A stretch of 64,000 bases of DNA from Saprospiraceae bacterium (lineage in GTDB: Bacteria > Bacteroidota > Bacteroidia > Chitinophagales > Saprospiraceae): assembly GCA_020848695.1 (NCBI GenBank), contig JADLHT010000017.1, positions 103,478 through 167,477 on the forward strand, read 5' to 3'. The position numbers and the translations under genes are program-made. Under the pieces are notes generated by a model, which saw only the letters and a list, made by a program, of their open reading frames with translations, had not been told where the DNA came from and searched no databases. The first letter of the stretch is position 1; each line of letters begins with the position of its first letter. Of this stretch, positions 29,665 through 39,509 are shown one piece after another.

Positions 29665-30288
29665 ATGAAATTATTATATACATACATATTATTTTTTATC
29701 CCAATATTGAGTTTTACTCAAGATGTTGAGGCAACTAAACTTATGTCTAATTTAGAAAGTCATTATGAGAAATATGGATACAAACTGGAATTTCAAATCT
29801 CGATAAAAGAACCTGAATCTAAAATTGCAACCGTCAAACAAGGTGTATTTAATTTGTTGAAAAATTTCTATTCAATGGAATTGGATGATTTGAAAATATA
29901 TTTTAATGGCAATACTCAATGGAGTTATTTTGTTGATAGGAAAGAAGTTCAAATTACAAATTCAACGATTGATGAGAGTTCATATCATCCCTTGAAATTT
30001 ATTAAGCTTTATAAAACAAATGAATTTAAATATAGGCTGATATCTTCAAAAGATAATATTTCAAAAGTTGAACTTGTACCTATTGCTGAGAATCAAGAAT
30101 ATTTTAAGGTAAAGCTTGGTATAAATAAAAAATTGAAACGGCTTACTGAAGTTGAATTATTCCTTAAAAATGGTAGTAAGATTAAGATAACGCTTTTGAA
30201 ACACCTGCCATTAAGTAATGTGTCAACAGAAAATTTTACCCTTGATACTCAAAAATTGAAAGGAGTTCATATTGAAGATTTGCGATAG
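29665..30288 (+). CDS. LolA-like outer-membrane lipoprotein carrier family protein
   Basis: Signal peptide; KQGVFNLLKNFYSMELDDLKIYFNGNTQWSYFVDRKEVQIT typical of Bacteroidota LolA-like proteins. Confidence 0.65.
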   Translation: MKLLYTYILFFIPILSFTQDVEATKLMSNLESHYEKYGYKLEFQISIKEPESKIATVKQGVFNLLKNFYSMELDDLKIYFNGNTQWSYFVDRKEVQITNSTIDESSYHPLKFIKLYKTNEFKYRLISSKDNISKVELVPIAENQEYFKVKLGINKKLKRLTEVELFLKNGSKIKITLLKHLPLSNVSTENFTLDTQKLKGVHIEDLR

Positions 30289-30330
30289 AAAGGTCAAATT
30301 TTTGAACCTAAAATTGTTAATTTTGCCCTG

Positions 30331-31836
30331 ATGGGTATTAGGACAGGTATTGTAAGGGCGGCAGCAAGCATTAATATTAAGAAATTAAACTCTATTGAAG
30401 GGGATGCTGTTAACAATCAGGATAAATTGCTATCGAGTTTAATTCATCAAGCTCGCAATACTCAGTTTGGCATTGATCATTCCTTTGATAAAATTAGAAA
30501 TTATAAAGATTTTCAAAAACAAGTACCTGTAAGAGACTATGAGAATTTGAAAATGTACTTCAACAAAGTAGTTTCAGGGGAAAAGAATGTACTTTGGACT
30601 GGAAAGCCAAAGTATCTAGCTAAAACCTCTGGCACAACAAGTGGTTCAAAGTATATTCCGATTACAAAAGATAGTCTTCCGAACCATATAAATAGTGCTC
30701 GAAATGCTTTATTTTCCTATTTAATTAGTAATACAGAATCTAAGATATTTGATGGACGGATGTTATTTCTGTCTGGATCCCCAAAACTTGAGGCGGTCAA
30801 TGGTTTATTGATTGGCAGATTGTCTGGTATAATAAATCATGAAGTTCCTTCATGGATGCATAATATAAAACTACCGGATTACTCATTAAATACAATTGAG
30901 CCTTGGGAGAAAAAAGTAGAACTAATCATTGAAGATCTAAGAAAACGAGATCTGCGCGTTATAAGTGGAATTCCTCCCTGGATACAAATGTTGTGTGAAA
31001 AGTTAATCCAAATTACGGGAAAGAATTCGGTAGCGGAACAGTTTCCCAATTTGGAGCTTTATATTCATGGAGGCGTTAATTATGCACCTTATCATGATAG
31101 AATTAACAAATTAATTGGCAAAGAAATTAACCTAGTAGAAACCTATCCGGCCAGTGAAGGATTCATCGCATTTCAAGATGATTATCACATAAATGCATTG
31201 AGAATTATTAGTAATTCTGGAATATTTTATGAATTTGTTCCTAAGGAAGAGGTTATGCTTGATAATCCAACTCGTATTCAATTGCGTGATATTGAAATTG
31301 ATAAAGATTATGCTTTGGTTTTAAGCAGTAATGCAGGTTTATGGGCTTATCTGATTGGTGATCTGGTTCGTTTTGTATCCAAGAATCCTTATCGATTATT
31401 AGTTACAGGTAGAGTTAGTCATTATATTTCTGCATTTGGAGAACATGTTATATCTTCAGAAATCGATAAGTCGCTATCTAGTGCTATTGATAAACATGAT
31501 CTTTCTGTTGTTGAATTTATGGTTGCCCCTATGGTGTCACCCAATAATTCTGAACTTCCTTACCACGAATGGTTTATTGAATTTAAAGAAATTCCAAAAA
31601 ATCTGGATGTTGTTGCCAAAACTATTGATGATTCATTGTGCAATCAAAATGTTTATTATAAAGATTTAATTTGTAATAAAATTCTTCAGCCATTAAAAAT
31701 TAGTCTTATTAAATCTGGTGGATTCAAAGAGTATATGATTAATATTAATAAGTATGGGGAGCAATTTAAAGTAACCAGAGTATGCAATGATCGCAAAATT
31801 GCCGATCAGCTGAATTCAAAATTGATTAAAATTTAA
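30331..31836 (+). CDS. GH3 (auxin-responsive promoter) family acyl-adenylating-type protein
   Basis: KYLAKTSGTTSGSKYIPITKDSLPNH, VNYAPYHDRINKLIGKEINLVETYPASEGF, YLIGDLVRFV. Confidence 0.85.
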   Translation: MGIRTGIVRAAASINIKKLNSIEGDAVNNQDKLLSSLIHQARNTQFGIDHSFDKIRNYKDFQKQVPVRDYENLKMYFNKVVSGEKNVLWTGKPKYLAKTSGTTSGSKYIPITKDSLPNHINSARNALFSYLISNTESKIFDGRMLFLSGSPKLEAVNGLLIGRLSGIINHEVPSWMHNIKLPDYSLNTIEPWEKKVELIIEDLRKRDLRVISGIPPWIQMLCEKLIQITGKNSVAEQFPNLELYIHGGVNYAPYHDRINKLIGKEINLVETYPASEGFIAFQDDYHINALRIISNSGIFYEFVPKEEVMLDNPTRIQLRDIEIDKDYALVLSSNAGLWAYLIGDLVRFVSKNPYRLLVTGRVSHYISAFGEHVISSEIDKSLSSAIDKHDLSVVEFMVAPMVSPNNSELPYHEWFIEFKEIPKNLDVVAKTIDDSLCNQNVYYKDLICNKILQPLKISLIKSGGFKEYMININKYGEQFKVTRVCNDRKIADQLNSKLIKI

Positions 31837-31839
31837 TTT

Positions 31840-32505
31840 ATGGCATTTATTGATAAACTTAAGGGAATATTTGTGGTAATGGATCAAGAAAAGAAAGATG
31901 TTAATCAATCTGAATCATCCGTTCGTTATGACAACGATAAAGCTATAGAAGGTAATGTCCAAAACCTACCAAGTTCTCAAAAATCACAAAAATTTATAGA
32001 ACTCTTAAGTAATTTATTGGAAAAGAATAATTTGCCTGGGTATGATTATTTTGAGTATAAGAAAGCTTTGCAATCCGTTTCAAAATTAGGAACCATGGAT
32101 GAGTCCTTATTGTTTAAAACTGTATATGCAGCAGCACAATCCATGGGTGTTGATGCGCAACAACTTATTAGTACAGCAAGAAAGTATTTAGAAGTTTTGG
32201 AGAATGAAAGATCTAATTTTATGCAAGCTGCAGATAATTATCTTAGTCAGACTTTAAAAGTAAAGTCAGAAGAGCAGAAGGCTTTGGAACAATCGCTTAC
32301 AAGTAATAAGAGTAAAATGGAGCAATTACAAAAAGAACTCGGCGAACAGGAAATTAAAATGCAAACATTAAGTAAAGAATTAGATGAAGTTAAGCTTAAA
32401 GTTGAGAACAATAAGAATGATTTTGGAACTACATATCTTGGATTTGTCGAAGAAATCAAAGTAGATATCCAAAAAATGGAACAATATCTTATAAAAAAGG
32501 GTTGA
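31840..32505 (+). CDS. Uncharacterised protein with C-terminal coiled coil
   Basis: 221 aa; helical N-domain; heptad-like KMEQLQKELGEQEIKMQTLSKELDEVKLKVENN; 44 bp upstream of the PspA-like paralog. Confidence 0.55.
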   Translation: MAFIDKLKGIFVVMDQEKKDVNQSESSVRYDNDKAIEGNVQNLPSSQKSQKFIELLSNLLEKNNLPGYDYFEYKKALQSVSKLGTMDESLLFKTVYAAAQSMGVDAQQLISTARKYLEVLENERSNFMQAADNYLSQTLKVKSEEQKALEQSLTSNKSKMEQLQKELGEQEIKMQTLSKELDEVKLKVENNKNDFGTTYLGFVEEIKVDIQKMEQYLIKKG

Positions 32506-32549
32506 TTTTTGGCGTAGTAAACAACTTTTAATAGAGTAGATATCAAAGA

Positions 32550-33560
32550 ATGAATAACAATAATTTTAAAACTAAAAAATTTTGGAGCAGACCGGAAGGT
32601 CTAACCGGAGGTTTGTTTTTGCTTGGAATTATCGGGGGATCTGCATTTATGCTAGCTAAATTTCTTCCTGCTATTATAGCTCTGGCTGAATCTTCATTTT
32701 ACCTGATTTCCATGTTGTTGCTGTTAGGAATTATTCTTTATACCTTGTTTAGTCCTAAATCAAGAAATTTAATCTGGTACTTGTATAAATCAGTTATGCG
32801 TTGGATTACCGGAATATTTGTAAATATTGACCCTATAGGAATTCTCAAAAACTATATTGAAGATCTTCGGGATAATCTCGGAAAAATGAACAAACAAATT
32901 GGTAGATTGAAATCTCAAATGCATCTATTGAATGAGCAAATTCATAACAATAGCAAACAAATCAAAGATAGTTTAAGTGAAGCTCAGAAGGCGAAAGAAA
33001 GCAATCTGGAATCTGTGCTGGTTTTGAAGTCAAGACAAGCTGGAAGACTAAAAGAATCTAATCTTAAGCTTGATGATCTTTATAGAAAAATGGAATTATT
33101 ATATCGAGTTCTTTTAAAAATGTATGAGGCTTCTGAAGTTATGGCTGAAGATATTAATGATCAGGTTAAGCTTAAGGAACAGGAAAGATCTGCAATTCAC
33201 GCAAGTCATTCAGCGATGAAATCTGCAATGAGTGTAATTTCAGGGGATAAAGATCAAAGGGCATTATTTGATGAAGCGTTGAGTACAATGGCAGATGACA
33301 TTAGCTCTAAAGTTGGTGAAATGGAACAATTTATGGAACTCTCGGAAAATTTTATGTCCTCAGTGGATCTGCAGAATGGAGTTTTTGAAGAGCAAGGATT
33401 AAAGATGCTAGAGAAATGGGAAAAAGAAGGAGTTTCACGTATTCTCGGATCCGAGAAAAACCAATTGATTGCCGGCGATAAGATGCTATTAGAAGATAAA
33501 ATTCCTGTTCAACAAACTAATTCTTCAGACAATAATTATGATCAACTTTTTAAAGGTTAG
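32550..33560 (+). CDS. Membrane-anchored coiled-coil protein, PspA/ESCRT-III-like layout (paralog of 3255-4268)
   Basis: KKFWSRPEGLTGG..., two hydrophobic segments, SVMRWITGIFVNIDPIGILKNYIEDLRDNLGKM..., IHASHSAMKSAMSVISGDKDQR, EMEQFMELSENFMSSVDLQNGVFEEQGLKML. Confidence 0.7.
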   Translation: MNNNNFKTKKFWSRPEGLTGGLFLLGIIGGSAFMLAKFLPAIIALAESSFYLISMLLLLGIILYTLFSPKSRNLIWYLYKSVMRWITGIFVNIDPIGILKNYIEDLRDNLGKMNKQIGRLKSQMHLLNEQIHNNSKQIKDSLSEAQKAKESNLESVLVLKSRQAGRLKESNLKLDDLYRKMELLYRVLLKMYEASEVMAEDINDQVKLKEQERSAIHASHSAMKSAMSVISGDKDQRALFDEALSTMADDISSKVGEMEQFMELSENFMSSVDLQNGVFEEQGLKMLEKWEKEGVSRILGSEKNQLIAGDKMLLEDKIPVQQTNSSDNNYDQLFKG

Positions 33561-33571
33561 AATTTTAACAC

Positions 33572-34867
33572 ATGAATGTTTTTAAATTTGGTGGAGCTTC
33601 GGTTAAAGATGCTAATGGTATAAGAAATGTAGCGGAAATTATCTCTAAGTACAGATCTGATGAGCTTGTTGTGGTTGTATCAGCTACAGGAAAAACGACA
33701 AACGCTTTAGAGCAAGTAATTCAAGAGAAGTTCGAGAATAAAACGAATGCACTGCAATTATTGAGAAAAATTCGGCAAGATCATGAAGTAATAATTCAAG
33801 ATTTGTTTAATAGCTTGCCAGCAGAATTACTCCGATCTATTAATGAGTATTTTGTAGAAGGCGAATGGGTTATTGATGAAGATCGAGAGATGGCTTATGA
33901 TTATGTTTATGATCAGATCATAGGTATCGGCGAGTTAGTTTCTTCACAAATTTTAGCAAGTTACTTGCTTGAAAAAGGCATTAAAACAAAATGTATTGAT
34001 GCACGTTCAATGATTATTACAGATGACACGTGGAGAGAGGGTAGGATTCAATGGACCTCAACAAATGCAAAGATTAGAGATAACTGTAATTCGATACTTC
34101 GGGATAATATTGTTGTACTTACTCAAGGTTTTATTGGATCAACAGCTGAGAATAACACTGTAAGCCTTGGGCGAGAAGGATCGGATTATACTGCTGCAAT
34201 TATTTCTGCAGCTTTAGAAGCTCAATCTATGACTATCTGGAAGGATGTTCCTGGTGTATTAACAGCTGATCCTAAAGTATTTGATAATGTTTCTAAGTTG
34301 GATCATCTTTCATTTCTTGAAGCCATTGAAATGACATACTATGGCGCAAAAGTTATTCATCCCAAAACGATTCAACCGTTAAAGAATAAAAATATTCCCT
34401 TATATGTAAAGTCTTTCCTTCATCCGGAGAAGGAGGGAACATTAATATTTGGGGAAATTGATAGAGATTATCCTCCAATAGTTGTTTTAGAATCTAATCA
34501 GTCTTTAGTTCATTTCTCTTCGAAAGACCTGTCTTTTATTGCAGAAGATCATTTGGCCAGACTTTTTGGCTTGTTTGATAAGTTTCGAATTAAAGTTAAT
34601 GTTATGAGAAATACAGCTATTTCATTTACGGTCTGTATTCAGTACGATAAAGCAAAACTAAATTCGTTGATTGAAAAGGTTCAGGATTTGTTCACAGTAA
34701 TAGTTGAGCCTAATCTCGATTTGTACACTATTCGACATTGTAATGATAGCATGCTTCCAAGATTGCTGGAGGAAAAAATAGTTATTATGGAAGAGAGAAT
34801 CAGAAAGACTGTTCAAGTTGTTGTAAAATCAGCTCCGGTCATTATTCACAAGAAAGATCATCATTGA
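33572..34867 (+). CDS. Aspartate kinase
   Basis: VFKFGGASVKDANGIRNVAEII, GREGSDYTAAIISAALEA, WKDVPGVLTADPKV, MTYYGAKVIHPKTI. Confidence 0.9.
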   Translation: MNVFKFGGASVKDANGIRNVAEIISKYRSDELVVVVSATGKTTNALEQVIQEKFENKTNALQLLRKIRQDHEVIIQDLFNSLPAELLRSINEYFVEGEWVIDEDREMAYDYVYDQIIGIGELVSSQILASYLLEKGIKTKCIDARSMIITDDTWREGRIQWTSTNAKIRDNCNSILRDNIVVLTQGFIGSTAENNTVSLGREGSDYTAAIISAALEAQSMTIWKDVPGVLTADPKVFDNVSKLDHLSFLEAIEMTYYGAKVIHPKTIQPLKNKNIPLYVKSFLHPEKEGTLIFGEIDRDYPPIVVLESNQSLVHFSSKDLSFIAEDHLARLFGLFDKFRIKVNVMRNTAISFTVCIQYDKAKLNSLIEKVQDLFTVIVEPNLDLYTIRHCNDSMLPRLLEEKIVIMEERIRKTVQVVVKSAPVIIHKKDHH

Positions 34868-35445
34868 GATTTTTGGTTGAGAATATATTTTCCTATTAAA
34901 TCAAATTCTAAATTAACTTTCTCGCTTACTTTTAATAGCTTAAAATTTGTATGGATTAAGGTGTAAGGTATCAATGAAACTTTAAATTGATTTTTTAAAA
35001 TCTTTGAAATGGTAAGACTAACGCCATTTATACAAATTGAGCCTTGAGGTATTAAATATTTTTTATTTTCAGAAGAAATATAGAAATAGAAATCACATTT
35101 TGCTTTATCTCTGTCAATTTTTAAAATTTTGGTTGTACAGTCAACATGACCTTGCACAAAATGCCCACTAATTTTTGAGTTAATTGTTAAAGAGGTTTCC
35201 AAGTTAACGAAATCACCTTTCTTAATCATTGAAAAGTTTGTTTTTAGCAGAGTTTCAGGAATGAGTTGAACTTTATGAGAATATTTATCTTTATAGATAA
35301 TTGTCAGGCATACTCCATTATGACTTACACTTTCATCAACTGCAAGTAATCTGCTTAATTTTGATTTAACAGTTAGAGTCCATATTCCTTTAGATTTTTC
35401 TACATTTGAAATAAGCCCTAACTCTTTAACAATTCCTGTAAACAT
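34861..35445 (-). CDS. ribE: Riboflavin synthase
   Basis: MFTGIVKELGLI, SHNGVCLTI, GHFVQGHVDCTTKI, CINGVSLTIS. Start likely MFTGIV (35445), not MAENK. Confidence 0.9.
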   Translation of the reverse strand: MFTGIVKELGLISNVEKSKGIWTLTVKSKLSRLLAVDESVSHNGVCLTIIYKDKYSHKVQLIPETLLKTNFSMIKKGDFVNLETSLTINSKISGHFVQGHVDCTTKILKIDRDKAKCDFYFYISSENKKYLIPQGSICINGVSLTISKILKNQFKVSLIPYTLIHTNFKLLKVSEKVNLEFDLIGKYILNQKSQ

Positions 35446-35446
35446 T

Positions 35447-38110
35447 TTATTTTCCGCCAATTAATTCTATAAATCCGTTAATAGTTGAGATTCCTCGCTG
35501 AGTAGTATATTCGCAAACATAAAAATAGGTTCCATCATTACAGATTTTTCCTTTATTATTTTTACCATCCCAGGATAATTTTGGTCCCAGAGAAGAAAAT
35601 ATCTCGTTTCCCCATTGATTGAAAACAGTAAACTTAACATTATAGATCTGCCTAGATTTTATAGGTTCAAATCGATCATTTTTGCCATCTCCATTTGGGG
35701 TAAAGGTATTTGGTAAAACAAATTCAGGACAAAAGGAAACACACTCTGTAGGAGTAGTACAGTTCAATCCTTTGCGATTCAATGTATTAATTCTGTAACA
35801 GGCATTTAAAGAGTTTGTATTGTAAATGGTATATACTCTAATATCTGATTGTAAGGGAATAACTTCAATAGCATCTCCGAGAATTGTGTGGATTTCAAGT
35901 GAAGAAATTTCTTTAGATGAACAACTATCTTCATTAAATTGCCATGACAATTCTACATAATTAGAATCATTAAGTTCACAAGGTCCTTTAACAGATAAAA
36001 TTGGGCAACAAGGAGGGGTTGAATCTTCAGCTTTAATACAGACAATATTGGATTTATTAATTAATGGTCTTTCTATTGTGTTAATTGAATAAAATCCGTT
36101 GGATTTAACATAGTAACAATAGTGAGTATCAAGCTCTATGTTGCGATCAATGAATTCTAGATTTGAAACAATGCCAATTGAATCAAATGTAACCGTTGAA
36201 ATATTCCTTCTGTAAATAGTAAATTTTTCATTAATCCAAGGTACTTCATTGTTCCAGCTTAGTTTTATATATTTATTAATATTTTGAGCTGTTAAGAAAA
36301 TTGATTTTGCCGGTTCTGATTCAAGAATAACAGAAGTGTTAATTGACTCTAAAGATACTTGATATTGGTGTGAAACATCTTTTGTATTAATTGATGAATG
36401 ATTAAATGATGTATCCAGAATTTTGAAATAATTGGAATATAGTCTTGTGAAAGCGGGTATTTCAATGAGATTTTGTTGGTTAATAGAGTGTAATACTTTT
36501 ATCTTATAGGGTGGTATAATTACTAACGTATCAATTTCTGGGATTAATGGTTTCTGGTATTTAATATAAATTTCACCATTTTGAACTTCTGTTGTAGTGA
36601 CATCTACATTAAGTATTAATGGTTTGTTAGATCGAAGATTGCTGCAGGATTCATTCGAAGGAAGAGATGGAGTGAAATTATACAAAAAACCATTTGATGT
36701 TTTTAGTGCAAATTCAGCTTGTACTCTATAACAATAATTATGATTTCTCTCAGCAGTGGTATCTACGTAAAAATAATTTACTCCATCAAATTGATTTGTT
36801 AAATATTCAATTCGTGTGTAACCGTACTTTTCTAGGCCGGGATCGCAACTATCTGAAATAAATCCTTGCAATTCTTTTCTCCAAATTGAAAATCCTCTAA
36901 AAGTGTTGTTAGTATCATCACAAAGGTAAGGATAATCCCAATTTAAAGTTATTGTTGCATTATTGGAATTGCTGGATAAATTTTCCGGTGGTGGCCCTAT
37001 TACCTTTATGTTGTAGATAAATATACTTGACAACCCAGTGGTGTCGTCAAAGTTGTCAGTTGCTTTTAAGATTATTGTATATGGATTATTGCGAACATGA
37101 GTACAAGACGTTTTCCAATGAAGATTTATATTGTATGGTGTTTTTTCAAACGAGGTTCCAGATGTAAGGCTTGCTATTGGTTGTATTTGAAACGGTGCTC
37201 CAAATCCTTCTACTTTAACTTTTCCACCACGGGTATCTCTGTTTAAATCATCAATATTAAAATTTACGTTTAAAGTATTTCCGGCAATGATGCAAGTATC
37301 TAAAGGACCTGTAATATTTGGCGGCACATTGGAAATACAATCTTTTCTAACAAAAATTTGCATATCTCGAATCGTCGAACTGATGAGTTGGCCCCTACGG
37401 AATTCTTTGATTAAAATGGCAATATTATACTCTCCTTCAAGCTGAGGACTTTTCCAAACGAAGCTTCCGTTTTTAGAATTAAACGTTATGATGTTATTGA
37501 TTCCAGGAAGAATTTGATTTGGAAATAAATAGTTTGGGACTGCGGTACCAATATCCATCAAAGGAACAATTAATTCAAATGATAGGCTATCATCATCCAG
37601 GTCGATAGCACCGGGATTATGAATAAATGTTTGATTGAGACAAGCGAAATCTATTGGAGGATTGGTTAGTTGAGGACTTCTGTTTAATCCTTGAAATGTA
37701 GAATTGAAGAGTCTAATAGTAGTTTGAATAAAAAATGGAATATTAACTGAATTTGGTGGATCGATATTTAAAATATTATCTATACGATTTGGATCCAGCA
37801 TACTTACAGTATATTCCCCTCTGCCAGGAAAAGTATGTTCCATTTCATAGATATTCATTTTTATATCATTTGGGAGAATAAACCCATTGCCGTTGTGCCT
37901 GTCGATGGAACTTACAGTTCCGTCTCCCCAAAATACAGTGATGGTGTCCCTGTCTGCGGAAACACTAGAAGTTTTCGTATAGGTAATCAGTTCAAGGCGA
38001 ATTCGCAAATCACTTATCTGTTCGTATCGGATCTCGCCGGCTCTGTTATGTGTAGCCAATGTTTGTACATAAGTTATAATAACGAAAAAGCCGATTAAGC
38101 CGTACTTCAT
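35447..38110 (-). CDS. Secreted protein with gliding motility-associated (CHU_C) C-terminal domain
   Basis: Signal peptide; HNRAGEIRYEQISDLRIRLELITYT; C-terminal NTFTPNGDGKNDRFEPI...FNQWGNEIF...WDGKNNKGKICNDGTYFYVCEYT. Confidence 0.85.
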   Translation of the reverse strand: MKYGLIGFFVIITYVQTLATHNRAGEIRYEQISDLRIRLELITYTKTSSVSADRDTITVFWGDGTVSSIDRHNGNGFILPNDIKMNIYEMEHTFPGRGEYTVSMLDPNRIDNILNIDPPNSVNIPFFIQTTIRLFNSTFQGLNRSPQLTNPPIDFACLNQTFIHNPGAIDLDDDSLSFELIVPLMDIGTAVPNYLFPNQILPGINNIITFNSKNGSFVWKSPQLEGEYNIAILIKEFRRGQLISSTIRDMQIFVRKDCISNVPPNITGPLDTCIIAGNTLNVNFNIDDLNRDTRGGKVKVEGFGAPFQIQPIASLTSGTSFEKTPYNINLHWKTSCTHVRNNPYTIILKATDNFDDTTGLSSIFIYNIKVIGPPPENLSSNSNNATITLNWDYPYLCDDTNNTFRGFSIWRKELQGFISDSCDPGLEKYGYTRIEYLTNQFDGVNYFYVDTTAERNHNYCYRVQAEFALKTSNGFLYNFTPSLPSNESCSNLRSNKPLILNVDVTTTEVQNGEIYIKYQKPLIPEIDTLVIIPPYKIKVLHSINQQNLIEIPAFTRLYSNYFKILDTSFNHSSINTKDVSHQYQVSLESINTSVILESEPAKSIFLTAQNINKYIKLSWNNEVPWINEKFTIYRRNISTVTFDSIGIVSNLEFIDRNIELDTHYCYYVKSNGFYSINTIERPLINKSNIVCIKAEDSTPPCCPILSVKGPCELNDSNYVELSWQFNEDSCSSKEISSLEIHTILGDAIEVIPLQSDIRVYTIYNTNSLNACYRINTLNRKGLNCTTPTECVSFCPEFVLPNTFTPNGDGKNDRFEPIKSRQIYNVKFTVFNQWGNEIFSSLGPKLSWDGKNNKGKICNDGTYFYVCEYTTQRGISTINGFIELIGGK

Positions 38111-38979
38111 TTATTTGTCATATTGTTTAAGCAATGATTTAGACTGATTTTCCAGTCCGGAATTGTGATATTTAAGGTCTTTTTAATTTTTTCACAATCC
38201 AGAACACTGTAGGGAGGCCTGGGTGCTTTAGCATTGAATTCCTCTGTAGATATAGGAATGCAGCTTGCTTGAATATTTTTTTGAAAAAAAATTTCTTTTG
38301 CAAAATCAAACCAACTCACAGATCCGTTATTCGCATAATGAAAGATTCCAGAGTGATTAACCAAAGAAGGACTATTAATAAACTTTATTATAACTCTTGC
38401 AATATCCCTGGCATAAGTTGGTGATCCTGTCTGGTCATTTACAATTTTAAGAATCGAATTATCCTTAGAGATTTTAAGCATCGTCTTGACAAAGTTAGAT
38501 CCAAAAACTGAATATATCCATGAACTTCTTATAATTAATGAATCTTTATTCTGATTAAGAACTAAATCTTCTCCTAATGATTTAGATATAGAATACACTC
38601 CTTTAGGTGATTTTGGATGAGATTCATTTATTGGAGAAGAAGTATTTGTCCCGCAAAAAACATAGTCAGACGAAAAATGAATGAATTTTGTATTATGGAT
38701 TTTACAGTTTCGGGCTAAATTTTCTGGTGCATATGCATTTATTAGAGTACAAATTTCTTCATGTTCTTCTGCAAGATCAACTTTCGTATATGCTGCTGTA
38801 TTGATTAAAACATCTGCTTTAAATTTTTGAAGAATTTCATTACTCTGTTTAAAATCAGAAATATCCCATTCTTCTTTGTTAAAAAAAAGGAATTGAAGAG
38901 ATTCAATGGGGTATTGAAGTAAGAAGTATTTTAGTTCCTGAGCAATTTGGCCATTGGCACCAGTTACAAGTATTCTCAT
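38107..38979 (-). CDS. rfbD: dTDP-4-dehydrorhamnose reductase
   Basis: RILVTGANGQIAQEL, NTAAYTKVDLAEE, FSSDYVFCG, YSISKSLGED. Confidence 0.88.
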   Translation of the reverse strand: MRILVTGANGQIAQELKYFLLQYPIESLQFLFFNKEEWDISDFKQSNEILQKFKADVLINTAAYTKVDLAEEHEEICTLINAYAPENLARNCKIHNTKFIHFSSDYVFCGTNTSSPINESHPKSPKGVYSISKSLGEDLVLNQNKDSLIIRSSWIYSVFGSNFVKTMLKISKDNSILKIVNDQTGSPTYARDIARVIIKFINSPSLVNHSGIFHYANNGSVSWFDFAKEIFFQKNIQASCIPISTEEFNAKAPRPPYSVLDCEKIKKTLNITIPDWKISLNHCLNNMTNK

Positions 38980-38981
38980 GA

Positions 38982-39509
38982 TTAAAAATTAGGCCAATTC
39001 ATGTCTTTATTAGAAATTATTCTTTTGTTTTCAGGTATTTTCCAATCAATATTTAAATTAGGATCTAAGGGATTTATACCTCCTTCACTTTTTGGATTAT
39101 AATAGTTATCGCATTTATAATTAAAAACTGCTGTTTTACTCAATACGGAATACCCATGAGCGCAACCTCGAGGAATATATACCTGCAATTTATTCTTGGA
39201 CGAAACTTTTATAGCTATACATCTACCATAAGTTTTGCTTGTTGTTCTCATATCTAAGATTACATCTAATACTCTTCCTTGTGTGACACGAACCAATTTC
39301 GCTTGTGAAAATTCTCCATTTTGAAAATGCAAGCCTCTAATGACTCCATAGGATGATGATGCTTCATTGTCTTGTACAAATTCTACTGAGATACCAAGTT
39401 TGTTGAGAGTTTGCAGATTATAAGACTCCATAAAATATCCTCTCTCATCCTGAATAACATTGGGTTCCAAAACTAGAACACCTTCAATTTTGGTTTTCTT
39501 GATCTTCAT
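38982..39509 (-). CDS. rfbC: dTDP-4-dehydrorhamnose 3,5-epimerase
   Basis: VLVLEPNVIQDERGYFMESYN, NEASSSYGVIRGLHFQ, AKLVRVTQGRVLDVILDMR, IPRGCAHGYSVLS. Confidence 0.9.
   Translation of the reverse strand: MKIKKTKIEGVLVLEPNVIQDERGYFMESYNLQTLNKLGISVEFVQDNEASSSYGVIRGLHFQNGEFSQAKLVRVTQGRVLDVILDMRTTSKTYGRCIAIKVSSKNKLQVYIPRGCAHGYSVLSKTAVFNYKCDNYYNPKSEGGINPLDPNLNIDWKIPENKRIISNKDMNWPNF

Noticed and set aside
31436-31669. 77-aa alternate-frame ORF inside the GH3 gene
   Set aside because: Out-of-frame overlap on the same strand with a good CDS; no homology signal.
32247-32546. 99-aa minus-strand ORF opposite the coiled-coil gene
   Set aside because: Low-complexity Ser/Leu/Cys-rich antisense translation of a coiled-coil region; no support.
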